Shown here: piece after piece, positions 1 through 8,715 of the stretch
Numbering within the stretch: position 1 is the first letter of the stretch
Layout: each line of letters starts with the position of its first letter
Source: Dyadobacter jejuensis
Lineage (GTDB): Bacteria; Bacteroidota; Bacteroidia; Cytophagales; Spirosomataceae
Length of the DNA: 64,000 bases
Direction: 5' to 3'
Assembly: GCF_003149085.1 (NCBI RefSeq)
Contig: NZ_QGDT01000001.1
Location: forward strand, 248,001 to 312,000
The notes under the pieces: generated by a model
Seen by the model: the letters and a program-made list of their open reading frames with translations, nothing else
Told to the model about the DNA's origin: nothing
The model's database searches: none
Translations under genes and position numbers: made by a program

Positions 1-680
1 AGTTGGCTAAAATCGAGCATTCTTCCTTTATGCAGGTATTCCCAGGATTTCTCGGGATTGTCGAGGTTATAATGTAGCAAGGCTTGGTTATAATGCCCGA
101 GGGCATAGGTAGAATCCAGCTTTTCGGCATGGTTCAGCAGCAGTTGGGCCTCTTCTAGTTCTTCTTGGCTATTGGTAATTTCATATAGCTTTAGGTCGAC
201 GGTCGAGAGGTCCACTAATAAGGCCACGTTATTGGATTGCAAATTCACTCCTCTGCTCAGCATATCCTTGGCTTCTGCCCAGTGCTCACGTTGGTAGCTC
301 ACCACCCCTAGGCCCCAATAAGCCTCTACATTTTTATCATCGAGTAGGTTGGCTAGGTTAAATCGATAGCAGGCGGTATCTAAGGATCCCTCCTGCAAAT
401 ACTCCCAGGCACGGCTTACGAAGAAACTACTTGCCTCGGCTCTGGTGGCAAAGGACTTGTCACAATTACTTAGGAAGTGTATCTCTTCGTCGATTTGCTC
501 AGAGGTTTTGCTGGCATCACCAAAAAGAGGGAGCACACGTTTTTCTTGCAACGTTAATGAACGTTTTTGGGGTGCGTTCGTGTCGGAAGCCGGAGCGGTA
601 GCACTCGCCAAATGGTTTATTTGACAAACTCCCACTATAGGTACGACAAGGAACAACCAAAAAACAATAGATTTTTTCAT
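1..680 (-). CDS. TPR-repeat lipoprotein-like protein, truncated by the window edge
   Basis: The frame is open from an ATG at 680 to the left edge, giving about 226 codons, so the C-terminus is missing. The N-terminus is a short basic start followed by a hydrophobic stretch ending at Cys19 (IVGVCQ), a weak lipobox, so export and possibly lipidation are inferred. The rest is rich in helix-pair patterns typical of tetratricopeptide repeats, for example around AYWGLGVVSYQ and GHYNQALLHYN, with the usual small/aromatic spacing. TPR proteins act as protein-interaction scaffolds; no specific partner can be named. It is followed on the same strand by nothing visible, and its start faces the 3' end of the DEAD-box helicase gene. 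Confidence 0.75.
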   Translation of the reverse strand, partial: MKKSIVFWLFLVVPIVGVCQINHLASATAPASDTNAPQKRSLTLQEKRVLPLFGDASKTSEQIDEEIHFLSNCDKSFATRAEASSFFVSRAWEYLQEGSLDTACYRFNLANLLDDKNVEAYWGLGVVSYQREHWAEAKDMLSRGVNLQSNNVALLVDLSTVDLKLYEITNSQEELEEAQLLLNHAEKLDSTYALGHYNQALLHYNLDNPEKSWEYLHKGRMLDFSQ

Positions 681-749
681 GTTTTAGTATAAAGGCGATA
701 TGGGTTTTCTATTGTTCAAGATAAACGGAAATATTGATAATGTATTGTA

Positions 750-2087
750 TTATCTTCTTTTACTTCTGCCACCACTGCTTTTTCCTCCTCGCTGCTGCCG
801 TTTATCGGGCTTAGGTTTGGCATGGTATGTCTTCTTTTTGTCGTGAAAGGCTCCTTTAAAGGTAGGATCCTCTTTCTTCTTTTGTATATCGATCTCCCGA
901 AGCATTTGCTGTTGCTCTTCCTTGGGGGTGGTCAGGACTTCCAGATCGGTAGGGAGCTCCTTTTTGGGGATTTCCATCCGGATAATCTTTTCTATTTTCC
1001 TGATATGATAGCCGTCGGCCATGGTGGCAAAGGTGATGGCCTTACCTACATGATTGGCACGGCCCGTTCGCCCAATACGGTGTACATAATCCTCATAGAT
1101 GAGGGGGACGTCGAAATTGAACACATGACTCACCTCTGTGATATCGATACCCCGGGAGGCCACATCGGTAGCTACCAACACCCTCACAGCTCCTTCCTTA
1201 AAGGCTTCCATGGCATTGGTACGGGTATTTTGACCTTTGTTGGCATGTATTACCCTGATTTCCTCTTCCGGGACTACTTTTCGCAGCAAATATTTATAAA
1301 CAAACCCGGCAATCTCTCGGCTCCGGGTAAATATCAACACCCTGTTAAAGCTTTCGGAGCTTTGTAGCAGGTAGGTCAACAGGTTGATTTTTGTGCCAAA
1401 ATTGGGTACTTCATAGAGTACCTGCTCTACCATTTCGGCCGCAGTGGCCTGCGGGGTGACTTCTATACGGGTAGGGAACTCCAGGAACTCGTGCGAAAGA
1501 TGCTCCACCTTGTCGGCAAAGGTGGCTGAGAAAAGAAGATTTTGCCGCTTTCGGGGTACTATCTCCAGCATCCGGCGAATCTGGGGCATAAAACCCATGT
1601 CCATCATCTTATCGGCTTCGTCCAATACCAAAGTATTGAGGTGCTTTACAATGACGATTTCCTTAAGATAAAGGTCCATAAAGCGTCCTGGTGTAGCCAC
1701 AATAATGTCGACACCATTTTCGATGCCCTCTATCTGAGCCTTGGTTCCTACACCTCCAAACAGAGCTACGGTACGAATATCGGTGTACACGCTAAACTGT
1801 TTGATGGCCGCCGTAATCTGCATGACTAGCTCGCGGGTAGGGGCCAATATCAAGGCGCGGGCATGCGTGCCTTGAGCAAATTTTATTTTCATTAAGAGCG
1901 GCAAGGCATAGGCTGCCGTTTTGCCGGTGCCAGTTTGGGCGATACCGAGCACATCGTGCCCCGCCTGAATAATCGGAATGGCCTGCTCCTGTATAGGGGT
2001 AGGGTCGCTATAGCCTGCTTCTTCTATGGCGTTAAGAAGCTGGCGATTGAGCTTAAAAGATTCGAAAGTGGACTGCGTTGTCTGCAT
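750..2087 (-). CDS. DEAD-box ATP-dependent RNA helicase (RhlE-like)
   Basis: A 445-residue superfamily 2 RNA helicase. All core motifs are visible: the Q motif (PTPIQEQ, about 29-35), motif I AQTGTGKT (50-57), Ia PTREL (83-87), Ib TPGR (132-135), II DEAD (156-159), III SAT (187-189), V ATDVASRGID (306-315) and VI HRIGRTGR (336-343). The last 60 residues are very basic and Lys/Arg/Gly-rich, as in RhlE/CshA-type enzymes that remodel rRNA or mRNA in the cytoplasm. The family is certain; assignment to RhlE rather than another paralogue is inference. The start is unambiguous (the next in-frame Met is far inside the domain). A TACCTTTG element ends only four bases before the ATG, so the transcript may be almost or fully leaderless. 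Confidence 0.95.
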   Translation of the reverse strand: MQTTQSTFESFKLNRQLLNAIEEAGYSDPTPIQEQAIPIIQAGHDVLGIAQTGTGKTAAYALPLLMKIKFAQGTHARALILAPTRELVMQITAAIKQFSVYTDIRTVALFGGVGTKAQIEGIENGVDIIVATPGRFMDLYLKEIVIVKHLNTLVLDEADKMMDMGFMPQIRRMLEIVPRKRQNLLFSATFADKVEHLSHEFLEFPTRIEVTPQATAAEMVEQVLYEVPNFGTKINLLTYLLQSSESFNRVLIFTRSREIAGFVYKYLLRKVVPEEEIRVIHANKGQNTRTNAMEAFKEGAVRVLVATDVASRGIDITEVSHVFNFDVPLIYEDYVHRIGRTGRANHVGKAITFATMADGYHIRKIEKIIRMEIPKKELPTDLEVLTTPKEEQQQMLREIDIQKKKEDPTFKGAFHDKKKTYHAKPKPDKRQQRGGKSSGGRSKRR

Positions 2088-2091
2088 GGCA

Positions 2092-2099
2092 CAAAGGTA
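2092..2099 (-). promoter_or_regulatory. Bacteroidota -7 element for the DEAD-box gene
   Basis: On the minus strand the bases read TACCTTTG, an exact match to the Bacteroidota sigma-ABfrI -7 consensus TAnnTTTG. It lies four bases upstream of the helicase ATG. No clear TTTG -33 element is seen, so the call is moderate. Confidence 0.4.
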
Positions 2100-2306
2100 C
2101 GAAAAGTATTACAGCTAGCTTCTGTCATGTTTTTAGGAAGTCGACCTGAGCCTGTTTTAATGCATTTTTAGGCCGTTCTATCTATAAAGTTTTAGGGGGC
2201 TAAGGGTTAGAAGGGAGTTGGCCGGTGTGACCAATTTGTATTTTTACATCTAAACCATGTAAGTAATTGATAAATCAATTCAAAACCATACATAACACTT
2301 AAGAAA

Positions 2307-2822
2307 ATGAAAAAATCTGTTTTGAAGTTTGGAGTCTTAATGATGGCCGCTGCGATTACCTTGTCTTCTTGTTCGCAAAGCGCTCAGGACGAGTCCAAAG
2401 AAGCTGCCGAAGCCGTAGTAAGCGATGTGCAAGAGGCTGGGTCTGATGTAAAAGACGCTGCCATGGATGTAGCCTCCGATGTGAAAGAAACGACTGAAAA
2501 TGTGGCTGGTGATGTAAAAGATGCTTCTACCGGGCTAATATCCAATGTGAAAGATGCGGCTAGCAATGCGGCTACCAACGTAAAAGAGGTAGGTAGCAAT
2601 GTGGCAGGCAATGTGAAGGACGCGGCATCGGATGTTTCGCAGTCGGTGAAGGATAAGGTAGCCAAATTGGACAAGTCGGCCAAGTCGCAATACGACTCAT
2701 TCGATAAGGAGATCAAGCGATTGGATGGGGAGATATCCAATGCTTCGGCCATTCAAAAGGCTAAGCTCGTGAAAACCCGTGAGGCGATCATCAAAAAACG
2801 AAACCAATTGTTAGGCGAGTAA
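2307..2822 (+). CDS. small lipoprotein with six 11-residue LEA-like repeats
   Basis: A 171-residue secreted protein. A signal peptide ends in lipobox LSSC (Cys22), so it is probably a membrane lipoprotein. Residues 49-114 are six uninterrupted 11-residue units, each starting K-(D/E) and ending in Val (for example KDAAMDVASDV), with Ala and Val making one face of a predicted amphipathic helix. This pattern resembles group 3 LEA proteins and apolipoprotein-like helices, also seen in YtxH-like and other bacterial envelope-stress proteins. The C-terminal 50 residues are charged and probably coiled coil. No function is proven; desiccation or envelope protection, or membrane-surface binding, is inference. 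The gene stands alone and has its own strong terminator at 2851-2885. Confidence 0.85.
   Translation: MKKSVLKFGVLMMAAAITLSSCSQSAQDESKEAAEAVVSDVQEAGSDVKDAAMDVASDVKETTENVAGDVKDASTGLISNVKDAASNAATNVKEVGSNVAGNVKDAASDVSQSVKDKVAKLDKSAKSQYDSFDKEIKRLDGEISNASAIQKAKLVKTREAIIKKRNQLLGE
2451..2648 (+). repeat. six tandem 33-bp coding units (11-residue repeats)
   Basis: Codons 49-114 of the small lipoprotein form six in-register units of 33 bp. The DNA units have diverged while the K-(D/E)...V register is kept exactly, which suggests selection on the helix period. Confidence 0.75.
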
Positions 2823-2850
2823 GATTGCTTACCTTTCTTGTATAAAATAT

Positions 2851-2885
2851 AATGGCGCTGGAGGCTCTCCTGCGCCATTTTATTT
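2851..2885 (+). terminator. intrinsic terminator after the LEA-like lipoprotein
   Basis: An 8-bp perfect stem (AATGGCGC at 2851-2858 with GCGCCATT at 2872-2879) is extended inward by a T-T mismatch and a GGAG/CTCC stem closing on GCT. It is followed by TTTATTTTG. It lies 28 bases after the stop codon. Confidence 0.85.
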
Positions 2886-2994
2886 TGTAGCCCCTCGATC
2901 TTCTCTTCAGTTTTTTGATTTATTTTATATTTTCGCCAGTATATAACGATCATCCTTCCTGCTATTGGGAAGGAAGTATAAATCCTATCCCCTT

Positions 2995-4335
2995 ATGAAT
3001 TTCAAATACCTTTATTGCCTGTTATTGCTGATTTTTTGTAGCTGTACCCAAGCCAGCGAAGAAGGGACTCGCCCCACTGATAACGCCCAAAACGGGCGGG
3101 TTGTCGTTCCCTTGGGGGGAAACGCCTATATTGGAGGCGCTGTATCTGCCAAGCTAACGCCCCAAGGACTAGTAGGCTGGAGCAGTCCTGAGGAAACAAT
3201 CGATACTTATATTCGTTTTTCTAAAACAGGAAATGCGAAACTTTCACTCAGGGCCACGCTCTCTGGTGATATGCAAGTCAAGGTCAGCCTTGGCGGCGAC
3301 AGCCGAGTAGTGGATATGTCCAAAAACATGGATGGACTGTATGAGTTAGGAGAATGGGCCATTGCCGATACGGGGTATGTGAAGATTGGCCTACAAGGTA
3401 TGCGCAAAACGGGCAGTAGCTATGGGGAAGTCCAGGAATGGGTACTAGAGGGTGATGCCGTAGATGCCGACACCAAGTTTGTAGCGAATAATACCGATAA
3501 TTACTTTTATTGGGGTAGGAGGGGCCCTTCGGTGCATCTTAACTATCCCTTGCCTGCCGAGCTGGAGCCGGTGGAGTGGTTTTATAATGAAGTAACCGTT
3601 CCTCAGGGGCAGGACGTGATTGGGTCCTATTTTATGGCCAATGGCTTCGCCCAAGGGTACTTCGGCATGCAGGTCAATTCTGAGCAGGAGCGTAGAATTT
3701 TGTTTTCCGTTTGGAGCCCCTTCCAGACCGACGACCCCGCCTCTATCCCTGTAGACAAGCGGATTGTACTGCTGAGTAAAGGAGCTGACGTGTACGCTGG
3801 GGAGTTTGGTAATGAAGGTTCGGGAGGGCAAAGTTACCTCCGTTACAACTGGAAAGCGGGGAACACCTACCGGTTTTTGCTGAGGGGAGTCCCCGGACAG
3901 GACAGCACCACCACATTTACGGCCTATTTCTATGCTCCAGAGGTGGGCGAATGGGCGCTGATAGCGAGTTTTAAGCGACCCGATACCAAGAGTCACCTGA
4001 CCCGATTACACTCTTTTTTAGAGAATTTTGTACCCGATATGGGGGTGGTAGAAAGGCGTGTAAACTTTGGTAATCAATGGGTGCGCAGTACAACGGGTGA
4101 GTGGCGGGAGCTGACCACGGCGGGCTTCACGGCCGATGCCACGGCGCGTAAGGCCTTTCGTATGGACTATGCCGGGGGGCAGGATGCGCAGTATTTTTAT
4201 CTAAAAAACTGTGGGTTCTTCTCCGATTATACCCCCATCAACTCCAGCTTCGAGCGGAAAGGAGGAGGAACTCAGCCGGCTCCGGACTTCGAAAAACTTA
4301 AGAAACTGTATGAAGATGCTTTAATACGGCCCTGA
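2995..4335 (+). CDS. secreted DUF3472 lipoprotein
   Basis: A 446-residue lipoprotein from the ATG at 2995. An in-frame TTG at 2965 would place charged residues before the signal peptide and is rejected. The signal peptide ends in lipobox FCSC. The first 150 residues match the DUF5077-type beta-sandwich seen before DUF3472 (the YIGGAVS start and a GEWAIADTGYVKI segment), and the remainder matches DUF3472, with features such as the NYFYWGRRGPSVHL segment. Such proteins are common in Bacteroidota and near carbohydrate genes, but no activity is established. The end overlaps the convergent helicase gene by 38 bases. Confidence 0.85.
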   Translation: MNFKYLYCLLLLIFCSCTQASEEGTRPTDNAQNGRVVVPLGGNAYIGGAVSAKLTPQGLVGWSSPEETIDTYIRFSKTGNAKLSLRATLSGDMQVKVSLGGDSRVVDMSKNMDGLYELGEWAIADTGYVKIGLQGMRKTGSSYGEVQEWVLEGDAVDADTKFVANNTDNYFYWGRRGPSVHLNYPLPAELEPVEWFYNEVTVPQGQDVIGSYFMANGFAQGYFGMQVNSEQERRILFSVWSPFQTDDPASIPVDKRIVLLSKGADVYAGEFGNEGSGGQSYLRYNWKAGNTYRFLLRGVPGQDSTTTFTAYFYAPEVGEWALIASFKRPDTKSHLTRLHSFLENFVPDMGVVERRVNFGNQWVRSTTGEWRELTTAGFTADATARKAFRMDYAGGQDAQYFYLKNCGFFSDYTPINSSFERKGGGTQPAPDFEKLKKLYEDALIRP

Positions 4336-6748
4336 TTTCGTAATAGGAATAGGTATCACCCAGAGCCTGTCGGGCCTCCGTGGCCGACCGGCTCTGGCGT
4401 TCCATAAAATGATCGATGATAGGCTGGATTCTTTCGGCAGGGTAAAGTTGAAAGATATCGATGTCGCCAGTGGCGATATAGTCTAACAGATGCCCTTCTA
4501 CGGTGCCCTCGGTAAGTTTTCTCTCCGTGGCAATTTCTGCTATCGTTTTTCCCGACAGGAAGGCCTCATAGCTCACCTGCTTGGTGGGAACCTTGCCACT
4601 GGCTTTGTGTGTGCTTTTGGTGAGCGTTAAGGGGACTTCTTCACTAGGGCCCGTCACACGGGTTTCTTCGCAATATTCCTCAATAATTTGTAAAATAGCC
4701 TCTCCAAACTGTTTGATCTTCACCTTGCCGATCCCCTTGATGTCGGCCAGGGCCTTGCCGCTGCGTGGGAGCTTTTGTGCCAGTTCCGACAATGATTTTA
4801 CGGTCAATATCATATAGTCCTCTACATTGTTTTCGGCAGCCATTTCATTGCGCCAAGCTTTTAGGCGGGCATAGAGCTGTCCGTTGTGCTGTCCCTTCGG
4901 TATCTTAGTAGGTGGAGTTTCAGCTTTAAATTTGGCCTGATATTCAATGTCAGCGTCGGCTTTAGCTCGTAAGTAAGTTTGCGCTTTAAATCCTCCTAAA
5001 GTTGCCATAAGGCATTTTAGCTTGATATGAAGGCCCCTTTTGATCTGTTCTAAGGCATCGTTGGTGGTTTTCTTTAAGGCGGTATTATCGGTCTCTATGA
5101 CTAGGCCCTCTAGCTTAGGGCTTAGCTCCTGTTCTATCTGATCCAAAAAATAGCTACAGGCCTTTCCCACCCTTTCGGTTAAGGGAGGACTATCCACCGC
5201 TCCATCCGCCTCCTGGAAAAGGCGATAGAGCTGGGCCTTAAATTTGTCGGCTACGCGATACACCCCTTCATAGATGTTCTGGTTAAAGGCATATTGCTGG
5301 GTAGCCACGTCTGGAGGGAGGGAGGAGGCGTTCTCCTGGATGGTCTTATTCAGGGTAAAAGAAGCACCTTTTAGCCCATCAAAATCGAATAACTCGAGCA
5401 GTAGCAGTTGCTGAAATGCCAATTTCTCCTTTTCCAGCTGTTGGGCATCGGGCATGTTGTTGCTGGCTTCGGCACTATAGGCCGCCACCACCCCGTCGGT
5501 TTTGATGCTGGAAGCACCTATTTGGCTACTGAGTACGAGTCCTTCCAAGCTTTTGCAACGGCTCAGTGCTACGTATACCTGGCCGTGGGTGAAGGAACTG
5601 TTGGCGTCTATAATGGCCTTTTCGAAGGTTAGGCCTTGGCTTTTGTGTATGGTAATGGCCCAGGCTAGTTTCAAGGGAAATTGTACGAAGGTGCCGATGA
5701 TCTGCTCCCCTACGTCCTTGGTCTGTGGGTCGAGTACATATTTTACGTTTTGCCAGGTGGTTTTTTCAACGGCTATTTCGGCATATTCATCCTGGCATTT
5801 CACGAAGATGGTGTCGGTATTGAACCTGACCACCTTGCCAATTTTGCCATTATAGTACTGCTTCTCCCTGCTGGGGTCGTTTTTTACAAACATCACCTGT
5901 GCACCAATTTTTAGTTCTAAGGAAGCTTCGGTAGGGAAGTTCTGAACCGAAAAATCGCCCGTCTGTTCCGACTCAAAGGTTCGACTATAGCCCCCGAGTG
6001 CCTTAAGCTTATCGGTATTGATATGCTGAGCCTTGTCCTTATGAGTAGTGAGGGTAATAAAGCCCTCTTCCTCGTCGGGGGTGAAATTGGGGATATACCG
6101 GGCATTGAGGGTATTGAGCCCGTCAGTGGTCAGCCGATTGTCGCGTACCTGGTTGAGTAGGTCTACGAAGCGTTGATCGGTTTGGCGATAGATTTTCGTC
6201 AGTTCAATGCGTACTGGTGCCGTGAGCTCTAAGGCTTTGCTGCCAAAGAAGTAAGGGGTATGATAGTATTCTCGGAGCATCTGCCAGTCTGCGTCCTTTA
6301 CCACGGGAGGTAGCTGGTGAAGGTCCCCTATCATCAGCAATTGCAGCCCTCCAAAGGGCTTATGCCTGTCGCGGTATTTGCGAAGTACTTCATCGATGGC
6401 ATCAAGGGTGTCGGCTCGGACCATGCTGATCTCGTCGATCACCAGTAGATCCAGACTTTTGATCAGGCTAATTCTTTCTCGCTTGAATTTGTAGGTGCTT
6501 TGGCTGGAAATAGATTCGGGAATATGTGGTCCAAAGGGAAGCTGGAAAAAGGAATGGATGGTGACTCCCCCCGCATTGATAGCCGCCACACCTGTAGGAG
6601 CCACTATGGCCATCCTTTTGGGGAGGGTATCTTTGAGGTTCCTCAAAAATGTCGTTTTCCCTGTGCCCGCCTTTCCCGTCAAAAAAATATTTTTGTTGGT
6701 GAAGTGGACATATTCCTTAGCGAGCTGAAGCGTGGGGTTAGCCGACAT
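4298..6748 (-). CDS. Pif1-like helicase with C-terminal HRDC and HTH domains
   Basis: 816 residues from the ATG at 6748; an upstream in-frame TTG at 6784 is rejected because a promoter-like TACTTTTG sits at 6782-6789. The N-terminal half is a superfamily 1B (Pif1/RecD-like) helicase with Walker A GKAGTGKT, Walker B LLVIDEIS, and the late motif TIHKSQGLTFEKA. Residues from about 620 to 715 look like an HRDC domain (LYARLKAWRNEMA, then an LPRSGKALADIKGIG helix-hairpin-helix), followed by an HTH_40-type domain (YEAFLSGKTIAEIA). These C-terminal parts are typical of RecQ helicases, so this is a Pif1 motor with RecQ-like ends, an architecture found in Bacteroidota. Role in DNA repair or replication restart is inferred. 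Its 3' end overlaps the convergent DUF3472 gene. Confidence 0.9.
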   Translation of the reverse strand: MSANPTLQLAKEYVHFTNKNIFLTGKAGTGKTTFLRNLKDTLPKRMAIVAPTGVAAINAGGVTIHSFFQLPFGPHIPESISSQSTYKFKRERISLIKSLDLLVIDEISMVRADTLDAIDEVLRKYRDRHKPFGGLQLLMIGDLHQLPPVVKDADWQMLREYYHTPYFFGSKALELTAPVRIELTKIYRQTDQRFVDLLNQVRDNRLTTDGLNTLNARYIPNFTPDEEEGFITLTTHKDKAQHINTDKLKALGGYSRTFESEQTGDFSVQNFPTEASLELKIGAQVMFVKNDPSREKQYYNGKIGKVVRFNTDTIFVKCQDEYAEIAVEKTTWQNVKYVLDPQTKDVGEQIIGTFVQFPLKLAWAITIHKSQGLTFEKAIIDANSSFTHGQVYVALSRCKSLEGLVLSSQIGASSIKTDGVVAAYSAEASNNMPDAQQLEKEKLAFQQLLLLELFDFDGLKGASFTLNKTIQENASSLPPDVATQQYAFNQNIYEGVYRVADKFKAQLYRLFQEADGAVDSPPLTERVGKACSYFLDQIEQELSPKLEGLVIETDNTALKKTTNDALEQIKRGLHIKLKCLMATLGGFKAQTYLRAKADADIEYQAKFKAETPPTKIPKGQHNGQLYARLKAWRNEMAAENNVEDYMILTVKSLSELAQKLPRSGKALADIKGIGKVKIKQFGEAILQIIEEYCEETRVTGPSEEVPLTLTKSTHKASGKVPTKQVSYEAFLSGKTIAEIATERKLTEGTVEGHLLDYIATGDIDIFQLYPAERIQPIIDHFMERQSRSATEARQALGDTYSYYEIRAVLKHLHTVS

Positions 6749-6781
6749 ATTTCTGGGATTATAGCGGGTGAATAGGGAATA

Positions 6782-6789
6782 CAAAAGTA
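6782..6789 (-). promoter_or_regulatory. -7 element for the Pif1-like helicase gene
   Basis: TACTTTTG on the minus strand fits TAnnTTTG and lies 33 bases upstream of the ATG at 6748. It would give a leader of roughly 25-30 bases and decides against the upstream TTG start. Confidence 0.45.
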
Positions 6790-6892
6790 AGGATTTTGCT
6801 GGGAGGGACTAGCTTATTTTCCTGATTTTACTCCTCTGGGCTAGGGGTAGGTATAGGAATTTTCGAGCGATTTATTGATCTTGCCTAAAACC

Positions 6893-7636
6893 ATGTTTTC
6901 TTTTTTATATGCCATCCCTATGCTATATGTAACCGCTTTTATTTCTCTTGTATTTATTTCCTTGGGCTTTGGTTTAACGACTAAAAATGCGCGTTATTTA
7001 CTCTCAGGATATAACACCATGTCGGAAGAGCAAAGGGCTAAAGTAGACATACAGGCTCTGGTCCCCTATTTTAAGCGGTTCCATATTTTTTTGGGTATTT
7101 CATTATTCGTGGGTACTTCCTTGTTATGGCTGGTCGATTGGAACCTGGCATCTTTATTTATGACCACCTATCCCTTATTCGCTTATGGTTATTTCTTATG
7201 GAGGGCGGCGAAATTTTACCAGGATAGAACTCACGTGAAACGGAACTATTTTGTGACAGGCTTTATGCTCCTCTTGGCCTTAGTAATTGGTTTCTTTGAA
7301 ATAAAGGGTTTTAAGGGCAATGATTTGCTGATACAAGAGGATGCCCTGGTGATAGAGGGAAGCTATGGCATGGTCATTCCACGCCAGCAGGTGAAGGAAA
7401 TTAACATGGTCGAACGTATTCCTCCTATCTCCATTAAAGTGAATGGATTTGCCGCTGGATATATGGCCAAGGGAAGTTTTAAAACTCAGGATGGGAAGGT
7501 TGTTAAGCTTTTTGTTAATAAAAAATATCCCCAGGCCATCTATATCCGCACCGACCAACACGACGTATACTATAATGCTACCCCAGAGCAGATGAAATCC
7601 CTCTATGCTCAGCTTACGAATTGGGAGGGTAAATAG
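6893..7636 (+). CDS. DUF3784 / bacterial PH-like membrane protein
   Basis: 247 residues from the ATG at 6893 (an in-frame TTG at 6875 would only add six residues). The first half has about four hydrophobic segments: residues 3-25, 65-83, 87-103 and 121-138. The KNARYLLSGYNTMSEEQR stretch is the hallmark of DUF3784. From about residue 150 the protein looks soluble, with beta-strands resembling the bacterial PH domain found in such proteins. It is an inner-membrane protein of unknown role; in the family this combination is common and uncharacterised. It converges on the acyltransferase gene, 35 bases away. Confidence 0.7.
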   Translation: MFSFLYAIPMLYVTAFISLVFISLGFGLTTKNARYLLSGYNTMSEEQRAKVDIQALVPYFKRFHIFLGISLFVGTSLLWLVDWNLASLFMTTYPLFAYGYFLWRAAKFYQDRTHVKRNYFVTGFMLLLALVIGFFEIKGFKGNDLLIQEDALVIEGSYGMVIPRQQVKEINMVERIPPISIKVNGFAAGYMAKGSFKTQDGKVVKLFVNKKYPQAIYIRTDQHDVYYNATPEQMKSLYAQLTNWEGK

Positions 7637-7671
7637 GCTCTCTGAGCGTTGGCCTCCAAGCGGTCGGGCTG

Positions 7672-8715
7672 TTAGGCAAACTGCTTGACGGCTGGTGATT
7701 CGCGTTTGTACCATTTCAGCACGAGGGCCTTTCCTGGTACCTCGACGAGGTGATGGACCATCGCCGCCAATCCAATACAGACCGACAATACCGTTATGAT
7801 GGCCCACTCAATGGACCATGAGTAGGTTTCATTTAAGGTCCTGACGAGGTGCGTGCCAATGTATTGGTGTAGCAGATAGAGGGCGTAGGAGATATTGCCT
7901 AGATATACCAGGGGAGATTTAACTATAAAAATCAGTTTGTTGGAAACTACCAGAGCAAAAATTAAAAAGTAGACCAATAGAATGGAGATATGCTCCCAAA
8001 GGCTTACAAAAAACATACTTCTTCCTCCTTTGTCATGCAAATAACAAGCTACACCAAAGCAAAATAACAAATAGATGATATACTTTGTGTTGTATCCTTG
8101 GGTCCAGATATGATAAAAGACAATACCAGAAAAGAAAAGTGGGAAATGGTTGATAAGCTCAAGCTTTAATTGGATATACTGATATAGTGAGGGGTAGCTA
8201 TTCCTGAATAAATGAAACCCTACGATCAATAAGGTAAATATAGCTCCATGGTATAGGATAGAGCGCATCGACCTGCGGAAAAGCAGGATAAATATCCAAA
8301 TATAAAAACAGAGCTCTACCAGCAGGGTCCAATAGGAACCATCTAGGTTTTCGACCCCGAAGTAGATCGGAAACATGGTGAGGTTGGCCAGTATTTGGGC
8401 AAGGCTAAAATGTGCCGGTTCGTAAACGAGGATGAATATCGCAGTGAGGAGTACACACATCCAATAGGCGGGATAGAGCCTGGCGAAACGGAAAACTAAG
8501 AAATCGCCTGGCTTTTGGACTTTATTCAGGCTCATATATATGACAAAGCCACTAATCATAAAGAAGATATCCACTCCCGTTACGCCATATCGGAATTGCC
8601 ATCCCAGCTTTTCTGTGTTTTCATTGATGGTTAGATGAAACAGGGCCACCGCTAATGCAGCCATCCCTCTCAGAACATCTAGCTCGAAGAATCTATGGTG
8701 AATAGATCGATCCAT
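7672..8715 (-). CDS. acyltransferase 3 family membrane protein (OafA/YrhL-like)
   Basis: A 347-residue multi-pass membrane enzyme. It starts with the family pattern ELDVLRGMAALAVALFH, with the conserved His in the first membrane segment, then GVTGVDIFFMISGFV and the FRFARLYPAYW motif carrying the conserved Arg/Pro. About ten hydrophobic segments follow. The family transfers acetyl or other acyl groups to cell-surface sugars, such as O-antigen, exopolysaccharide or peptidoglycan. No glycan genes lie beside it, so the acceptor cannot be named. The gene is visibly more A+T-rich than its neighbours, as surface-glycan genes often are, possibly reflecting transfer. Confidence 0.92.
   Translation of the reverse strand: MDRSIHHRFFELDVLRGMAALAVALFHLTINENTEKLGWQFRYGVTGVDIFFMISGFVIYMSLNKVQKPGDFLVFRFARLYPAYWMCVLLTAIFILVYEPAHFSLAQILANLTMFPIYFGVENLDGSYWTLLVELCFYIWIFILLFRRSMRSILYHGAIFTLLIVGFHLFRNSYPSLYQYIQLKLELINHFPLFFSGIVFYHIWTQGYNTKYIIYLLFCFGVACYLHDKGGRSMFFVSLWEHISILLVYFLIFALVVSNKLIFIVKSPLVYLGNISYALYLLHQYIGTHLVRTLNETYSWSIEWAIITVLSVCIGLAAMVHHLVEVPGKALVLKWYKRESPAVKQFA

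Noticed and set aside
2451-2648. CRISPR-like or phase-variable DNA repeat
   Set aside because: The units are coding, diverged at DNA level, have no unique spacers, and keep a protein helix register.
3445-3996. A 183-codon minus-strand reading frame inside the DUF3472 gene
   Set aside because: It is antisense to a signal-peptide-bearing gene with family matches, has no recognisable domain, and no start context. It follows from base composition on the other strand.
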